Origin: Verrucomicrobia bacterium ADurb.Bin118
Lineage (GTDB): Bacteria > Verrucomicrobiota > Verrucomicrobiia > Limisphaerales > MWDV01
Direction: 5' to 3'
Length of the DNA stretch: 38,108 nucleotides
Assembly: GCA_002070715.1 (NCBI GenBank)
Contig: MWDV01000105.1
Span: forward strand, 1 to 38,108
Below are positions 1 to 9,219 of the stretch, in pieces (within the stretch, counting starts at the first letter, position 1; each line of letters starts with the position of its first letter). The translations under genes were made by a program, and so were the position numbers. Below the pieces are notes generated by a model. It was not told the origin of the DNA. It saw only the letters and a list, made by a program, of their open reading frames with translations, and made no database searches.

Positions 1-1
1 G

Positions 2-3000
2 GAAACGGAGTTGCAGCAGGCTCTTAACACGGCCCAATCCCGCCTGCAGGAACAAGTCGAAGCGCTCACGGCGGAACAAGGAAAACTGGCGGTTCAAAAG
101 GAGGATTTGCAGAGTCTGCAGGCGACGATCGAAGAACTCCGCCAGGCCAAGGAAGCCCTGGAGCAGCAGGTTCAGGATCAACTTGCCGAATTGACGCGGA
201 GCGCCGCTACGTTGGCAGCCGAGCGGGAGGCTTTGCGCGCGGCGGAAAAAGTCCGGGAGACGCTCGTTGCCGAGCAGAAACATCTGCGTAAGGAAGTGGA
301 AAACTTCACGCACCAGGCGACCCGGTGGCGCGAAGAACAGGAGGCGGCGCAACAAAATCTGCGGAGGGAAATCGAGGAACGCGAACGGGTGGCTGCGGAG
401 TTGGCGGCAACCGCGCAATCGCAGGATGAAGCCGTCGCCCGGGCCGCGACGGCGGAGGCCAAAGCCGCCGAGCTGGCTGCGTTGCGGAGTTCGCTGGAGC
501 AGGCACTCGCGGAAAGCGCGGCCGGTGAAGCGCGGCTCCGCGACGAATTGGCCGCCCGGCAAACCCAATTACAGACACAAACAGAAACCCTCGCAGGTGA
601 ACACGCCCAGTTGGAGGCGAAGCATCAGGAATTGCAGGCGGCGTGGGATCAAGTGGCCGCGTTGGAAGAGCAGTGTCAGGTGGTGGATCAACAGGTTCAG
701 ACCTTGACCGCCACGCTGGAACAAACCCGCGCGCAGTTGAAACAAGAATCTGCCGACCGGGCCAAGGCCGAAAGCACGGTTGCCGAATTGAACGGCACGC
801 GCTGTTCATTGGAAGAAGACCTGGCGGCCCGCGAGTTGGCGGAGGGGCAATTGCGTGAGGCTTTAGCCGCCGAGCAGGCAAAGTTGACGGCGCAGGTCGA
901 GGCGTTCCGTGACGCGCAAACGAAGCTGACGGCGCGGACCCAGGAATTGCAGGCCACGCAAGACAAAGTGGCGGCGCTGGAAGAGCAGCGTCAGGTGGTG
1001 GATCAGCAGGTTCAGACCCTGACCGCCACGCTGGAACAAACCCGCGCGCAGTTGGCACAAGAATCCGCCGACCGGACTAAGGTCGAAAGCACGGTTGCGG
1101 AATTGGCTGATGTGCGGCGTTCGCTGGAAGAAGACTTGGCGGCCCGCGAATTGGCGGAGGCGCAATTGCGTGAGGCTTTAGCCGCTGAGCAAGCGAAGTT
1201 GACGGCGCAGGTCGAGGCGTTGCGTGACGCGCAAACGAAGCTGACGGCGCAGACTCAGGAATTACAGGCCACGCAGGAGAAAGTGGCGACGCTGGAAGAA
1301 CAGCGTCAGGCGATTGACCAACAGGTTCAGACCCTGACCGCCACGCTGGAACAAACCCGTGCGCAGTTGGCGCAAGAGTCCGCCGCCCGGACCCAGGCCG
1401 AGAATACGGTTAAGGAATTGGCCGGCGTCCGGCGTTCGTTGGAAGCAGACCTCGCCGCGCACCAGCAAGCCGAGATCGAGTTGCAGCAGACCCTGGCCGA
1501 CGCAAAGGCTCGTCTGCAATCTCAAAGCGAAACATTGACCGTCGAACAGAGCCGGTTGGATGAACGGGCGCGGGAGTTGGAGAGCGCCCAAGCTTCGGTG
1601 AAGGAACTGCGCCAGGCCAAGGAGGATCTCGAGCAGCAGCTTCACCAACAGGAAACCGAACTGGCGCGGATCACTTCGGCCTTGGAAGCCGAACAAAAGG
1701 CGTTGCGCGAGGCGGAGCAGAGCAAGGCTCAACTCGTGGCCGAGCAAACCCGGTTGCAGCAGGCCTTGGCCGATGCCACCCGCAAAGCCGGACAACTGGA
1801 AAAGGCCCAGGCGGAGGACCGGCAACGCCTGCAAGTGGAAAGCCAGGAACGCGAACAGTTGGCGCGTCAGCTTGCCGAAGCGCGGAAATTGCACGAGGCC
1901 GCGGAAGACAAAGCTCAATCCATTAAAACACACCTGCGCCAGGAGCTGACCGCAGAAAAGGCGAAGCGGACGGATCAAGAGCAGGTGTTGCGCGACGAAC
2001 AGAAGAAGCTGGAGGCGCAGACCCAAGAATTACAAGCCACGCAGGAGAAAGTGGCGGCGCTGGAAGGGCAGCGTCAGGTGATGGACCAACAGGTGCAGAG
2101 CTTGACCGCCACGCTGGAGCAAACCCGCGCACAGTTGGAACAAGAATTCGCCGACCGAGCCAAGGTCGAGAGCACGGTTGCGGAATTGGCTGATGTGCGG
2201 CGTTCGCTGGAAGCGGAACTGGCGGCTCGAGGGAAAGCCGAGGCGGCGTTGCGGACGTCCTTGGCGGCGGAACAGGCGAAGCGGGTGGATCAAGAACAGG
2301 TCTTGCGTGACGAGCAGGAGAAGCTGGCGACGCAAACTCTGGCATTGCAGGCTGTGCAGGAGCAGGTGGCCGAGTTGAACGCGCAGCGAGAGGAAGACGC
2401 CCGATCCCGCCAACGGCTGGCGGAGAAAGTGGTGGCCGCCGAAAATGCGCAAACCGAATTGACCAAACAACTGGAGGCGGCACGCGCGCAATCGGCTACG
2501 GAACAAGCCCGGATCGAAGCTTTGGAAGCCGAGGTCAAACGCCGCCAGGCCGTTGGGGAGAAATTGGAAACCTCCTTGCTGGCCGAGACGACGGGCCATC
2601 GTCAAACCCAGCGGCGGGCCCGGGAGTTCGAGGCGAAATGGCGGGAAGCCGAAGGTCAGTTGGAGCGAAAAATTGCCGCTGAGCAGGCGTGGCACGAGCG
2701 GGAAACTGCCCTAGAAGTTCGCCTGCAACGCTTGCAGCAGCAAAACGCCGAGTTTGGCGCCACGCTTGCCATTCGGAACACCGAATTGCAGGCGACGAAG
2801 GAACAGCTCGAGCGCCAGGGAGTTGTGGAAAACGCCTTGTGCGTGAAGATCAAGGAATTGACGGCGACCGAAGAATCGCTATCCGAAACCTTGAGCGAAC
2901 GGGAGCAGCAAATCCAGACGGCGGAAGCCCGGATCAAAGAAGAGCAACAGACCCGGGCGGCCTTGCACTACGCGGTGCTGGAAGCGACGCGGTGGATGGG

Positions 3001-3820
3001 CCAACTGGCCCGGGAACAATTCCAAGCCGCCCGCCGGGATGCGGAAAGTTTGAACCAGACGGTCGGCGCGCTGTTGAACACGCCGCTTTCCGGAGTGCAA
3101 CGGGCGCTTGCTTCGGCGCTGCAAGAGGCGCTGGAAAATTGGATGAAACACCAGGCTCACGCCCTGAACACACTGGATTTCCGCGTGGCCCCGCCCAACT
3201 TTGCCACCGCGGAATTCAATGTCGCCGAGGCAACGAAAGTGGCTTTTCAAGTGATCCAACGCACCGCCCAAATTGCCGGCATCGAAGTGAAAACCGCGAT
3301 TGCGCCCAACACCCCGGAGCGCATCCAAGCCAGCGCCGCGCATCTGCATCAACTCATCACCTTGTTGACGACGTCACTGTTCAAGCTGGTGGATACGGAT
3401 CGGGTGGATTTGCGGGTGGCGGTGGAACCCGGGGACTCCGGCCCGGCGCAGTTCGCCTTGGATGTGGTGCTGCACACCAACGGCCATTCCCAAGCGACGA
3501 GCGAACGATTGGCTTCGCTCACTGACGCAGCGGGGGCGACGCCGTCCGTTGCCGCCTACGGCGAAGCGGAGTCCGGCATGGCCGTGTGTTCCCAACTAGC
3601 CCGGGCACTGTGCGGCCAAGTGCGGGTCGAGCCTCCCGATAATGGCGCGGTGCGGGTGCGCGCCACGCTGCCGGTGCAAACCGTCGTTTCCCCTGCGGTC
3701 GCGGGGCGCAACGGAACGCCGCCGATCGAGAAGGCGGCCGCTCCGGATTCTTCGGCGGAAACATCCACGACCACGCCGGCGGCGCACGTTCCGGCGGCCC
3801 ATTTAGCGGAGGTTGCTTAA
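2..3820 (+). CDS. Giant coiled-coil protein with degenerate histidine-kinase ATPase-like C-terminus (5' partial)
   Basis: The reading frame is open to the left edge (codons at 2-10 are sense), so the true start lies outside; at least 1,270 residues are visible. About the first 1,000 residues are almost pure Glu/Gln/Ala/Leu/Arg heptad-rich coiled coil without a membrane segment, and include four copies of a 105-residue repeat. From roughly residue 1,030 the coil gives way to a globular end. There, residues near 1,105-1,235 resemble a HATPase_c fold: an N-box-like helix (HLHQLITLLTTSLFKLV) and a G2-like stretch (ESGMAVCSQLARALCGQVRV) followed by a final beta strand. The N-box Asn and a DxGxG G1 box are not visible, so ATP binding is doubtful. 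It ends 30 bases before a hybrid histidine kinase on the same strand, suggesting a scaffold or regulatory partner in one signalling pathway. The function is inferred; the coiled coil itself is certain. Confidence 0.85.
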   Translation, partial: ETELQQALNTAQSRLQEQVEALTAEQGKLAVQKEDLQSLQATIEELRQAKEALEQQVQDQLAELTRSAATLAAEREALRAAEKVRETLVAEQKHLRKEVENFTHQATRWREEQEAAQQNLRREIEERERVAAELAATAQSQDEAVARAATAEAKAAELAALRSSLEQALAESAAGEARLRDELAARQTQLQTQTETLAGEHAQLEAKHQELQAAWDQVAALEEQCQVVDQQVQTLTATLEQTRAQLKQESADRAKAESTVAELNGTRCSLEEDLAARELAEGQLREALAAEQAKLTAQVEAFRDAQTKLTARTQELQATQDKVAALEEQRQVVDQQVQTLTATLEQTRAQLAQESADRTKVESTVAELADVRRSLEEDLAARELAEAQLREALAAEQAKLTAQVEALRDAQTKLTAQTQELQATQEKVATLEEQRQAIDQQVQTLTATLEQTRAQLAQESAARTQAENTVKELAGVRRSLEADLAAHQQAEIELQQTLADAKARLQSQSETLTVEQSRLDERARELESAQASVKELRQAKEDLEQQLHQQETELARITSALEAEQKALREAEQSKAQLVAEQTRLQQALADATRKAGQLEKAQAEDRQRLQVESQEREQLARQLAEARKLHEAAEDKAQSIKTHLRQELTAEKAKRTDQEQVLRDEQKKLEAQTQELQATQEKVAALEGQRQVMDQQVQSLTATLEQTRAQLEQEFADRAKVESTVAELADVRRSLEAELAARGKAEAALRTSLAAEQAKRVDQEQVLRDEQEKLATQTLALQAVQEQVAELNAQREEDARSRQRLAEKVVAAENAQTELTKQLEAARAQSATEQARIEALEAEVKRRQAVGEKLETSLLAETTGHRQTQRRAREFEAKWREAEGQLERKIAAEQAWHERETALEVRLQRLQQQNAEFGATLAIRNTELQATKEQLERQGVVENALCVKIKELTATEESLSETLSEREQQIQTAEARIKEEQQTRAALHYAVLEATRWMGQLAREQFQAARRDAESLNQTVGALLNTPLSGVQRALASALQEALENWMKHQAHALNTLDFRVAPPNFATAEFNVAEATKVAFQVIQRTAQIAGIEVKTAIAPNTPERIQASAAHLHQLITLLTTSLFKLVDTDRVDLRVAVEPGDSGPAQFALDVVLHTNGHSQATSERLASLTDAAGATPSVAAYGEAESGMAVCSQLARALCGQVRVEPPDNGAVRVRATLPVQTVVSPAVAGRNGTPPIEKAAAPDSSAETSTTTPAAHVPAAHLAEVA
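632..1576 (+). repeat. Three tandem 315-bp coding repeats (105 residues each)
   Basis: Units run 632-946, 947-1261 and 1262-1576. Each opens with Leu-Gln-Ala followed by a conserved block reading QQVQTLTATLEQTRAQL. Units one and two are nearly identical at DNA level over most of their length; unit three diverges in its second half. The period of 105 residues equals 15 heptads exactly, so added copies keep the coiled-coil register. Confidence 0.85.
2030..2344 (+). repeat. Fourth, displaced copy of the 315-bp coiled-coil repeat
   Basis: This copy starts with the same Leu-Gln-Ala-Thr-Gln opening and carries the block QQVQSLTATLEQTRAQL. It is separated from the tandem set by about 450 bp of non-identical coiled-coil sequence and has the same 315-bp length. 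The sequence just before it (about 1960-2029) and its end share a further short motif, DQEQVLRDEQ, which suggests a duplication with slightly different borders. Confidence 0.8.
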
Positions 3821-3850
3821 ATTGAACAATGCGTAAGGAGATGAATCATC

Positions 3851-5875
3851 ATGCCTGAACTACCCGGATTTGAACTGGTGTTCCCGCGGGAATACCTGCG
3901 CGCGGCCCTGCTGGTGTCGCTGTTGAGCGTGTGGGTGTTGGTGGGCCTTTTTCACTACCTCAATCGCTACACGAAACGGAAGTATTTCACCATTTGGACG
4001 GCGGCGTGGCTATTCTACGCGCTTTGGTTGACGATCGGCATCAGCTTCCCCGACGTGCCCCCCCGTTCCTTCCTGGACATTGTCCGGCAATGGTGCGTCT
4101 CTGTCTCCGCCGTATTTCTGCTTTGGGGGAGTTTGTCGTTTCTGGAAATTCACACCCGCCAGATCTTGTTCGGCCTGTTCATGGCGTTCCTGCTGACGTG
4201 GAGTTACGTGGGCGCCCAAGTCATTCAGAGCACGCTGTTGATTCAGTTGCCCATCTTTCTGCTGATTGGGATGGCGAGTTTCTTTGCGGCGATGAGCTTC
4301 TATCAGCACCGCCAGCGGCGCAAATTTGTCGGGGTGGGCATGTTGTGTCTGGGATTTGCGTTGTGGGGCGTGTACCTGGTCACTTATCCGTTTTCCCAAG
4401 CCTTTGATACGCTGGTGGTCGCCGGTTTTCTGTTTTCGGCAGTGCTGCAACTGTTCATTGCGGTGAGCATGATCGTGTTGGTGTTGGAGGAGGCCCGCCA
4501 GCTCACCGAGCAGGTGACCCAACAGATTCAGGCGGTGAACACGGAAAAACGCGAACTGGAATCCAAAATCATCTCGACCGAGGCGCAATGCGCCAGTCTG
4601 TTTCAAGCGGCGCGGTTGCGCGACGATTTGCAGAAGGCATACGACAGCCTGCGCGAGACCCAGCAATCCGTGGTGCAGCAGGAGCGGTTGCGCGCGCTGG
4701 GACAGATGGCCAGCGGCGTGGCGCATGACCTCAACAACGCGCTGTCGCCCATCGTGGCTTTCGCGGATCTATTGTTGAAAAAAGAGCCGCAACTTAAGCC
4801 CGAGTCCCGCAAAAATCTGGAGCACATCCGCACGGCGGCCGGCGACATTGAGCATATCGTGGCCCGGATGGGGGAATTCTATCGGCGGCGGGAGGATGAC
4901 GAGAGCCTGCAGTTGGTGAACCTGAACAACCTGGTGCAACAAGTAGTGGACCTGACCCGCCCCGGCTGGCATGACATTCCGCAAAGCCACGGCCTGGCGG
5001 TGAACATCGAAACTGTCCTCGCTTCTGACATGCCCGCGTTGTATGGCAACGCATCAGAAATCCGAGAGGCCCTGACCAACCTGGTCTTAAATGCCGTGGA
5101 CGCGCTCCCCGAGGGCGGGCGGATTCAGATCCGTACCCATCCCTTCAATTCGCAGGACCCGTCCGGCAAAGAGGCTCCCAATCACATTGCGTTGGAAGTC
5201 CGCGACAATGGCACCGGTATGAGCGAAGCCACGCGGCAGCGGTGTTTGGAGCCGTTTTTCTCCACCAAGAAACAGAGCGGCGGCGCGGGATTGGGACTCG
5301 CGATGGTTTACGGCACCTTGGAGCGGCATCAGGGGAGCATTGAGGTGGAAAGCAAATTGGGGAAAGGCACCACCATGCGTTTGATCTTCCCGCTCCGCAC
5401 TCCGCCCGCCGTGGAAACGACCCCGGCCCCGACCGACACGCCGGCGCAGATTTCCTTGCGCGTGTTGTGCATTGATGACGAGCCGCTCCTGCGGGAACTG
5501 CTGCAGCAATTGTTGAGTTTTTGCCACCACGAAGTCGAGACGGCCGACGGGGGCCAGGCGGGATTGGACACGTTTTTCGTCGCCCGCCAGCGCGGCCGGC
5601 CATTTGACGTGGTGATCACGGATCTAGGGATGCCCCACATGGACGGCCGGCAAGTAGCCGAACGCATCAAAGTGGCTTCGCCGGAAACGGCCGTCATCAT
5701 GTTGACGGGGTGGGGCACGATGCTGGATGGCGGCAACGAAAAGCAGACGTCCAAGGTGGATGCGCTGGTCAGCAAGCCGCCCCGGTTGGAGGAATTAAAT
5801 CAGACCATGGCCCGCACCGTGGCGGGGCTGCGCAAAAAACGGGCGGCGCTGAACACCGCGGCGGCGGTCAACTGA
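3851..5875 (+). CDS. Membrane-bound hybrid sensor histidine kinase with C-terminal receiver
   Basis: The 674-residue protein begins at an ATG with AAGGAG ten bases upstream. About seven hydrophobic segments span residues 15-215, followed by a short coiled-coil linker (about 215-280). The dimerisation helix carries the phospho-acceptor in GVAHDLNNALSP (His292). The ATPase domain has an N box (LTNLVLNAVDAL, Asn414), a G1 box (RDNGTGM, Asp452) and a G2 box (GAGLGLA, 478-484). A receiver follows with the acidic pocket IDDE (542-544), phospho-Asp591 in ITDLGMPHMDG, Thr619 and Lys642 in SKPP. All catalytic residues are present. The HDLNN-type H box places it near NtrB-like kinases. It should autophosphorylate and pass phosphate to its own receiver. 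No separate response regulator is adjacent, and it follows the coiled-coil pseudo-kinase gene closely enough to be co-transcribed. The ligand is unknown. Confidence 0.93.
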   Translation: MPELPGFELVFPREYLRAALLVSLLSVWVLVGLFHYLNRYTKRKYFTIWTAAWLFYALWLTIGISFPDVPPRSFLDIVRQWCVSVSAVFLLWGSLSFLEIHTRQILFGLFMAFLLTWSYVGAQVIQSTLLIQLPIFLLIGMASFFAAMSFYQHRQRRKFVGVGMLCLGFALWGVYLVTYPFSQAFDTLVVAGFLFSAVLQLFIAVSMIVLVLEEARQLTEQVTQQIQAVNTEKRELESKIISTEAQCASLFQAARLRDDLQKAYDSLRETQQSVVQQERLRALGQMASGVAHDLNNALSPIVAFADLLLKKEPQLKPESRKNLEHIRTAAGDIEHIVARMGEFYRRREDDESLQLVNLNNLVQQVVDLTRPGWHDIPQSHGLAVNIETVLASDMPALYGNASEIREALTNLVLNAVDALPEGGRIQIRTHPFNSQDPSGKEAPNHIALEVRDNGTGMSEATRQRCLEPFFSTKKQSGGAGLGLAMVYGTLERHQGSIEVESKLGKGTTMRLIFPLRTPPAVETTPAPTDTPAQISLRVLCIDDEPLLRELLQQLLSFCHHEVETADGGQAGLDTFFVARQRGRPFDVVITDLGMPHMDGRQVAERIKVASPETAVIMLTGWGTMLDGGNEKQTSKVDALVSKPPRLEELNQTMARTVAGLRKKRAALNTAAAVN

Positions 5876-5953
5876 GCCGCGCCCCGCGCCGGCCAAGTGA
5901 CGGGGCGTGTGATCCTGGCGGGGATCAGAGGCGCGTTGCGGTTGCGCCGGATG

Positions 5954-6832
5954 TTACCGGCCAAACCCGCGCTGCTTTAGCCAATACTCACAGTCGCGTG
6001 TCCACGGATGGCGGCGCGCCGGATTCCATTCCGTTGTCCCCAAGCCGAGGCCGTGCGGGCCCCGTTCATAGACGTGCAGGTCAAACGGGACGCCGTGCCG
6101 GCGCAGGGCGGCGGCGAACAGCAGCGAGTTTTCCACCAGTACACCTTGATCTTCGCCCCGGTGCCACACGAAACACGGCGGGGTGTCTTTGGTGACCTGT
6201 AAATCGCTGGAGAGTTCCCGCGCCAAGGCGGGCGGTGGATTCGTCCCGAGCAGATTGCGTTTGGATCCTTGATGGGTGAACTCGCTGTCCAGGTTGATCA
6301 CGGGATAACAGAGAATGCCGAGATCGGGTCGTGAGCTGTGGCGTTCAATGGGATCGGCGGCGTCCGGCTGGCCGGCATCGAAGTGGGTGAGTAAGGTTGA
6401 GGCGAGATGGCCGCCCGCGGAGGAGCCGATGATCCCGACGCGTTGGGGATCCAATTGCCACTCGGCCGCCCGGGCGCGCACCGTGCGCACGGCCCGGGTC
6501 GCATCCTGCAACATTGCCGGATGCCGGTACCCGGCGGAGGCGAGGCGGTACTGGAGCACGAAACCGGCGATGCCCTGCTCGTTGAGCCAGCGGGCGTAAT
6601 GATCCCCTTCCAGTTCGGCCAGATGCACGTAGGCACCCCCGGGACAAATCACCATGGCCGCACCGGTGGCGATGGCCGGATCGGGCAGATAAGGAGTGAG
6701 GGTGGGAATGTCATTCGTGGAATTCCCCAACGCCCCGGGTGCACCTCCGGCCCAGAGCGGAATGGCGGCTTGCCGTTGTTGTGCGGCAGCCACTTGGGCC
6801 AGCAACGCCAGTGCGACCAATAGAATTTTCAT
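5954..6832 (-). CDS. Secreted alpha/beta hydrolase, acetyl-xylan/carbohydrate esterase-like
   Basis: This 292-residue protein has an N-terminal signal peptide (hydrophobic to about residue 17, then AAAQQ). The fold is that of the BD-FAE/HSL-like esterases: an oxyanion Gly-Gly in CPGGAYVHL (64-66), the nucleophile elbow GSSAGG (Ser138), an acid in GEDQGV (Asp228) and the catalytic His260 in GPHGLGLG. The C-terminal ring of GTTEWNPARRHPWT is typical of secreted esterases annexed to polysaccharide breakdown. It probably removes acetyl or feruloyl groups from plant or algal glycans in the periplasm; the substrate is inferred from family only. It is convergent with the upstream kinase gene and 78 bp apart, so it is a separate transcription unit. 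Confidence 0.88.
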   Translation of the reverse strand: MKILLVALALLAQVAAAQQRQAAIPLWAGGAPGALGNSTNDIPTLTPYLPDPAIATGAAMVICPGGAYVHLAELEGDHYARWLNEQGIAGFVLQYRLASAGYRHPAMLQDATRAVRTVRARAAEWQLDPQRVGIIGSSAGGHLASTLLTHFDAGQPDAADPIERHSSRPDLGILCYPVINLDSEFTHQGSKRNLLGTNPPPALARELSSDLQVTKDTPPCFVWHRGEDQGVLVENSLLFAAALRRHGVPFDLHVYERGPHGLGLGTTEWNPARRHPWTRDCEYWLKQRGFGR

Positions 6833-7044
6833 GGCCGCAGCCTAACTGGGGAACTCTCCCAATCTCAACCCTGAAACCAGCACGGACAGGCGCATCCCCA
6901 GTTTAACTGCAGACCGCGCGTTACCGATTTCCTTGCTGCAGCCCCTTTACAAAAGGCAATGGGGCAAACCGCATCACGCCTGTTTGTCGCCGCTACGGAC
7001 GACAACCAATGCGAATGCAAGGATGACGCCCGCTCGCCGCCTAT

Positions 7045-7449
7045 TTACTTCGGGGCCGGGATCGCGGGCGGTGGTGTGGCCGGGGCGGGAATGGGTGTGG
7101 CTGTCCCCGCGCTCGCCGGCGTGCTTTGGATATTGTATTTGGCGAGCAGCGGCCGGAAATCCGGATGCGTTTGGGCGTAGTCGGTGAGTTGTTTGAGGAA
7201 CGAATTCATCAACGGCCGGGTCACCCGCTCGAAATCGCTCGCCATTTTTTTCACCTGCGGTTCGACCACGGCAATCTCTTTGCGCAGGGTGGTGAACTGC
7301 CGCAACAGATAAAGATTAATCGCGCCACTCAGGATGATGAGGATGATCAACGTGGTTTGAAATTGCCGGCGCAGCGTTTCCACCGCCTGGGCGAGCTGGT
7401 TGGAATCCGGCGTGACAACAGGGGAGAGGAGGTCGGGAGTATTATTCAT
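7045..7449 (-). CDS. Small single-pass membrane protein with Ala/Pro-rich tail, unknown function
   Basis: I do not recognise a family. The protein has a hydrophilic N-terminus, one hydrophobic segment near residues 34-53 (TLIILIILSGAINLYLL), a charged helical region likely to form a short coiled coil (about 55-100), and a Pro/Ala/Thr-rich tail from about residue 113. I chose the ATG at 7449; an in-frame TTG at 7455 directly abuts the stop of the upstream gene. With that gene it forms a two-gene unit of small membrane proteins a few bases apart, so the two products probably act together. The topology suggests a cytoplasmic or periplasmic helical domain tethered to the inner membrane. Confidence 0.7.
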   Translation of the reverse strand: MNNTPDLLSPVVTPDSNQLAQAVETLRRQFQTTLIILIILSGAINLYLLRQFTTLRKEIAVVEPQVKKMASDFERVTRPLMNSFLKQLTDYAQTHPDFRPLLAKYNIQSTPASAGTATPIPAPATPPPAIPAPK

Positions 7450-7455
7450 GGCCAA

Positions 7456-7734
7456 TCAACGGGTGGCGGGTCGGGTGGCGGCCGGGGCGTTGCTCGACTT
7501 GAGCCCCAGCGAAATCAGGATCGGATCAATCGCGCGGTTGGTCTGGCTGTAAATCAACGTGTCCTTGGCGAGCGAGTCCAAGACCATACGGGTGTTGTTC
7601 ATGGCGGCCGCCTGAAACTGGAGCGAGCGGCCCTTGCGCGAATATTGGATGTTGAAATAGGTCAGCGCTAGCGCGCTCAAGGCACTGACCAGCAACACCG
7701 TGATCAAGATCGGGATGGCGAGATTCTTGTTCAT
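7456..7734 (-). CDS. Small single-pass membrane protein, unknown function
   Basis: The 92-residue product starts MNKNLAIPILITVLLVSALS, a single hydrophobic helix (about 5-26), followed by a helical, Gln/Asn/Ser-containing domain and a short Ala/Thr/Pro-rich end. The architecture matches its downstream partner (one helix, short helical domain, Ala/Pro tail). The two are separated by only about six bases, so they are very likely co-translated. No catalytic motif is visible and I assign no function. Confidence 0.65.
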   Translation of the reverse strand: MNKNLAIPILITVLLVSALSALALTYFNIQYSRKGRSLQFQAAAMNNTRMVLDSLAKDTLIYSQTNRAIDPILISLGLKSSNAPAATRPATR

Positions 7735-7899
7735 AAGCTGGGACGCACTGTAGCGCGTCTGGGGGCCATGTCCACGTGTTTTTTCAGCCCGCAGCGTGCC
7801 TCGGGGCGCGCCGGTTCCGTCGGAGGCAAAAACGGCGGAGAAAAAATGCGGGGTGGGAACGAGCGCGACGAGCGCGACCGAGGGCTTGCCGCCGTGTTC

Positions 7900-9159
7900 T
7901 TACAATAAAATGCCCGCGATAGTGGCGGTTAGATAGGTGGCCAGCAAGCCGCCGATCAGCGCGCGTCCTCCCAGCCGGGCCATGTCGCCGCGGCGTTCGG
8001 GGGCCAGGGAGCCGATGCCGCCAATCTGAATGGCGATGCTGGAAAAGTTCGCGAAACCGCATAGCGCATAGGTGGCGATGACAAAGCTGCGTTCCGCCAC
8101 CACGGTGTCCGGATGCGTCAGCGCGAGGTAGCCCATGAACTCGTTGAGCACAATGCGCTCCCCCAGAATGCCGCCAATGGTCACGCAGTCCGCCGCCGGG
8201 ATTCCCATGAGCCAGGCAAAAGGGGCGTTGAGCCAGCCCAACAGCTTTTGCAGGGTGATCGGCGTCGTTACACCGAGCCATTCCTGGGATCCGGTGAGCA
8301 GAAAATTGACCAGTGCCACCACGGCCACAAACGCAATCAGCATGGCCAGAACATTGATCGAGAGTTGCATGCCGTCGCCGGCGCCCCGACAAAGGGCGTC
8401 CAGGCTGTTGACGCTGGTGCGCGGCGGGTTCGCCGGGGCGCGTCCGGCGGTTTCGCTCACCTCGGTTTCCGGGAGCATGATTTTGGAAATAAGCAGCGCG
8501 GCGGGGGCGTTGAGCACTGAGGCCGTCAACAAGTGACCGGCAATATCAGGGTGGCCGGCGTCCACGCCCATTTTGGTGTACACCGCCGCCACGCCGCCGG
8601 CGATGGTCGCCATGCCTCCGGTCATCAGGCAAAGCAGTTCGCTGCGGGTCATGCGGGCGAGGTAAGGTTTCACCAGCAACGGCGCCTCGGTCTGGCCCAT
8701 GAAGATATTGGCGGCCGCCGCCAGCGTTTCGCTGCCGCTCGTGCCCATGGCCCGGCGCATCACCCAAGCCATCGCATAGACCACTTTTTGGAGCACCCCC
8801 CAGTGATAAAACAGGGACGCAAGCGCCGAGACGAGGATGATGGTGCCGGTCACGAGGACGGCGAACACCAGCGGCTGCTCCGGGAACACGCGTTGCAGCG
8901 CGGCATCCGCGGCGAGTGGGCCGAACACAAACTGGCAGCCTTCGTTGGCGAATTCGAGGAGCTTGCGGATCACCGCGCCCGCAAAAGAAAACACCGCGGC
9001 GCCCCACGAGGTTTTGAGAATGAGCAGCGCGAAGGTGAATTGCAGCCCCAACCCCCACCCCACCGTGCGCCAGGGAAACAGGCGGCGATGGCGGGAGATC
9101 GCCCACGCAGCCGCCAGCATGGTCACCAGTCCCAGCAGACTGATCCAGCGAAGTTCCAT
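7900..9159 (-). CDS. nupC: Concentrative nucleoside transporter (CNT/NupC family)
   Basis: This 419-residue, strongly hydrophobic protein has the length and order of bacterial CNT transporters. The family signature is visible at about residues 140-165: GTSGSETLAAAANIFMGQTE, including the Gly-Gln-Thr-Glu nucleoside-binding motif of the first half. A second-half motif (VTIGGILGERIVLNEFMGYL) carries the conserved Glu/Asn pair. It should import purine or pyrimidine nucleosides with a sodium or proton gradient across the inner membrane. The start ATG at 9159 fits the family's short N-terminus. It is the last gene of the leftward run beginning with iorA, but its 60-bp gap and unrelated role leave open whether it shares that transcript. 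Confidence 0.93.
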   Translation of the reverse strand: MELRWISLLGLVTMLAAAWAISRHRRLFPWRTVGWGLGLQFTFALLILKTSWGAAVFSFAGAVIRKLLEFANEGCQFVFGPLAADAALQRVFPEQPLVFAVLVTGTIILVSALASLFYHWGVLQKVVYAMAWVMRRAMGTSGSETLAAAANIFMGQTEAPLLVKPYLARMTRSELLCLMTGGMATIAGGVAAVYTKMGVDAGHPDIAGHLLTASVLNAPAALLISKIMLPETEVSETAGRAPANPPRTSVNSLDALCRGAGDGMQLSINVLAMLIAFVAVVALVNFLLTGSQEWLGVTTPITLQKLLGWLNAPFAWLMGIPAADCVTIGGILGERIVLNEFMGYLALTHPDTVVAERSFVIATYALCGFANFSSIAIQIGGIGSLAPERRGDMARLGGRALIGGLLATYLTATIAGILL

Positions 9160-9219
9160 GACGGAAACGGTAGCGGGCGGCGCGGCGGCCGTCGAGCCGC
9201 GAGTCGGCGTGCCGGGCCG

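Noticed and set aside
632-2344. CRISPR or non-coding satellite
   Set aside because: The repeats are in frame, 315 bp long, lack spacers and encode coiled coil.
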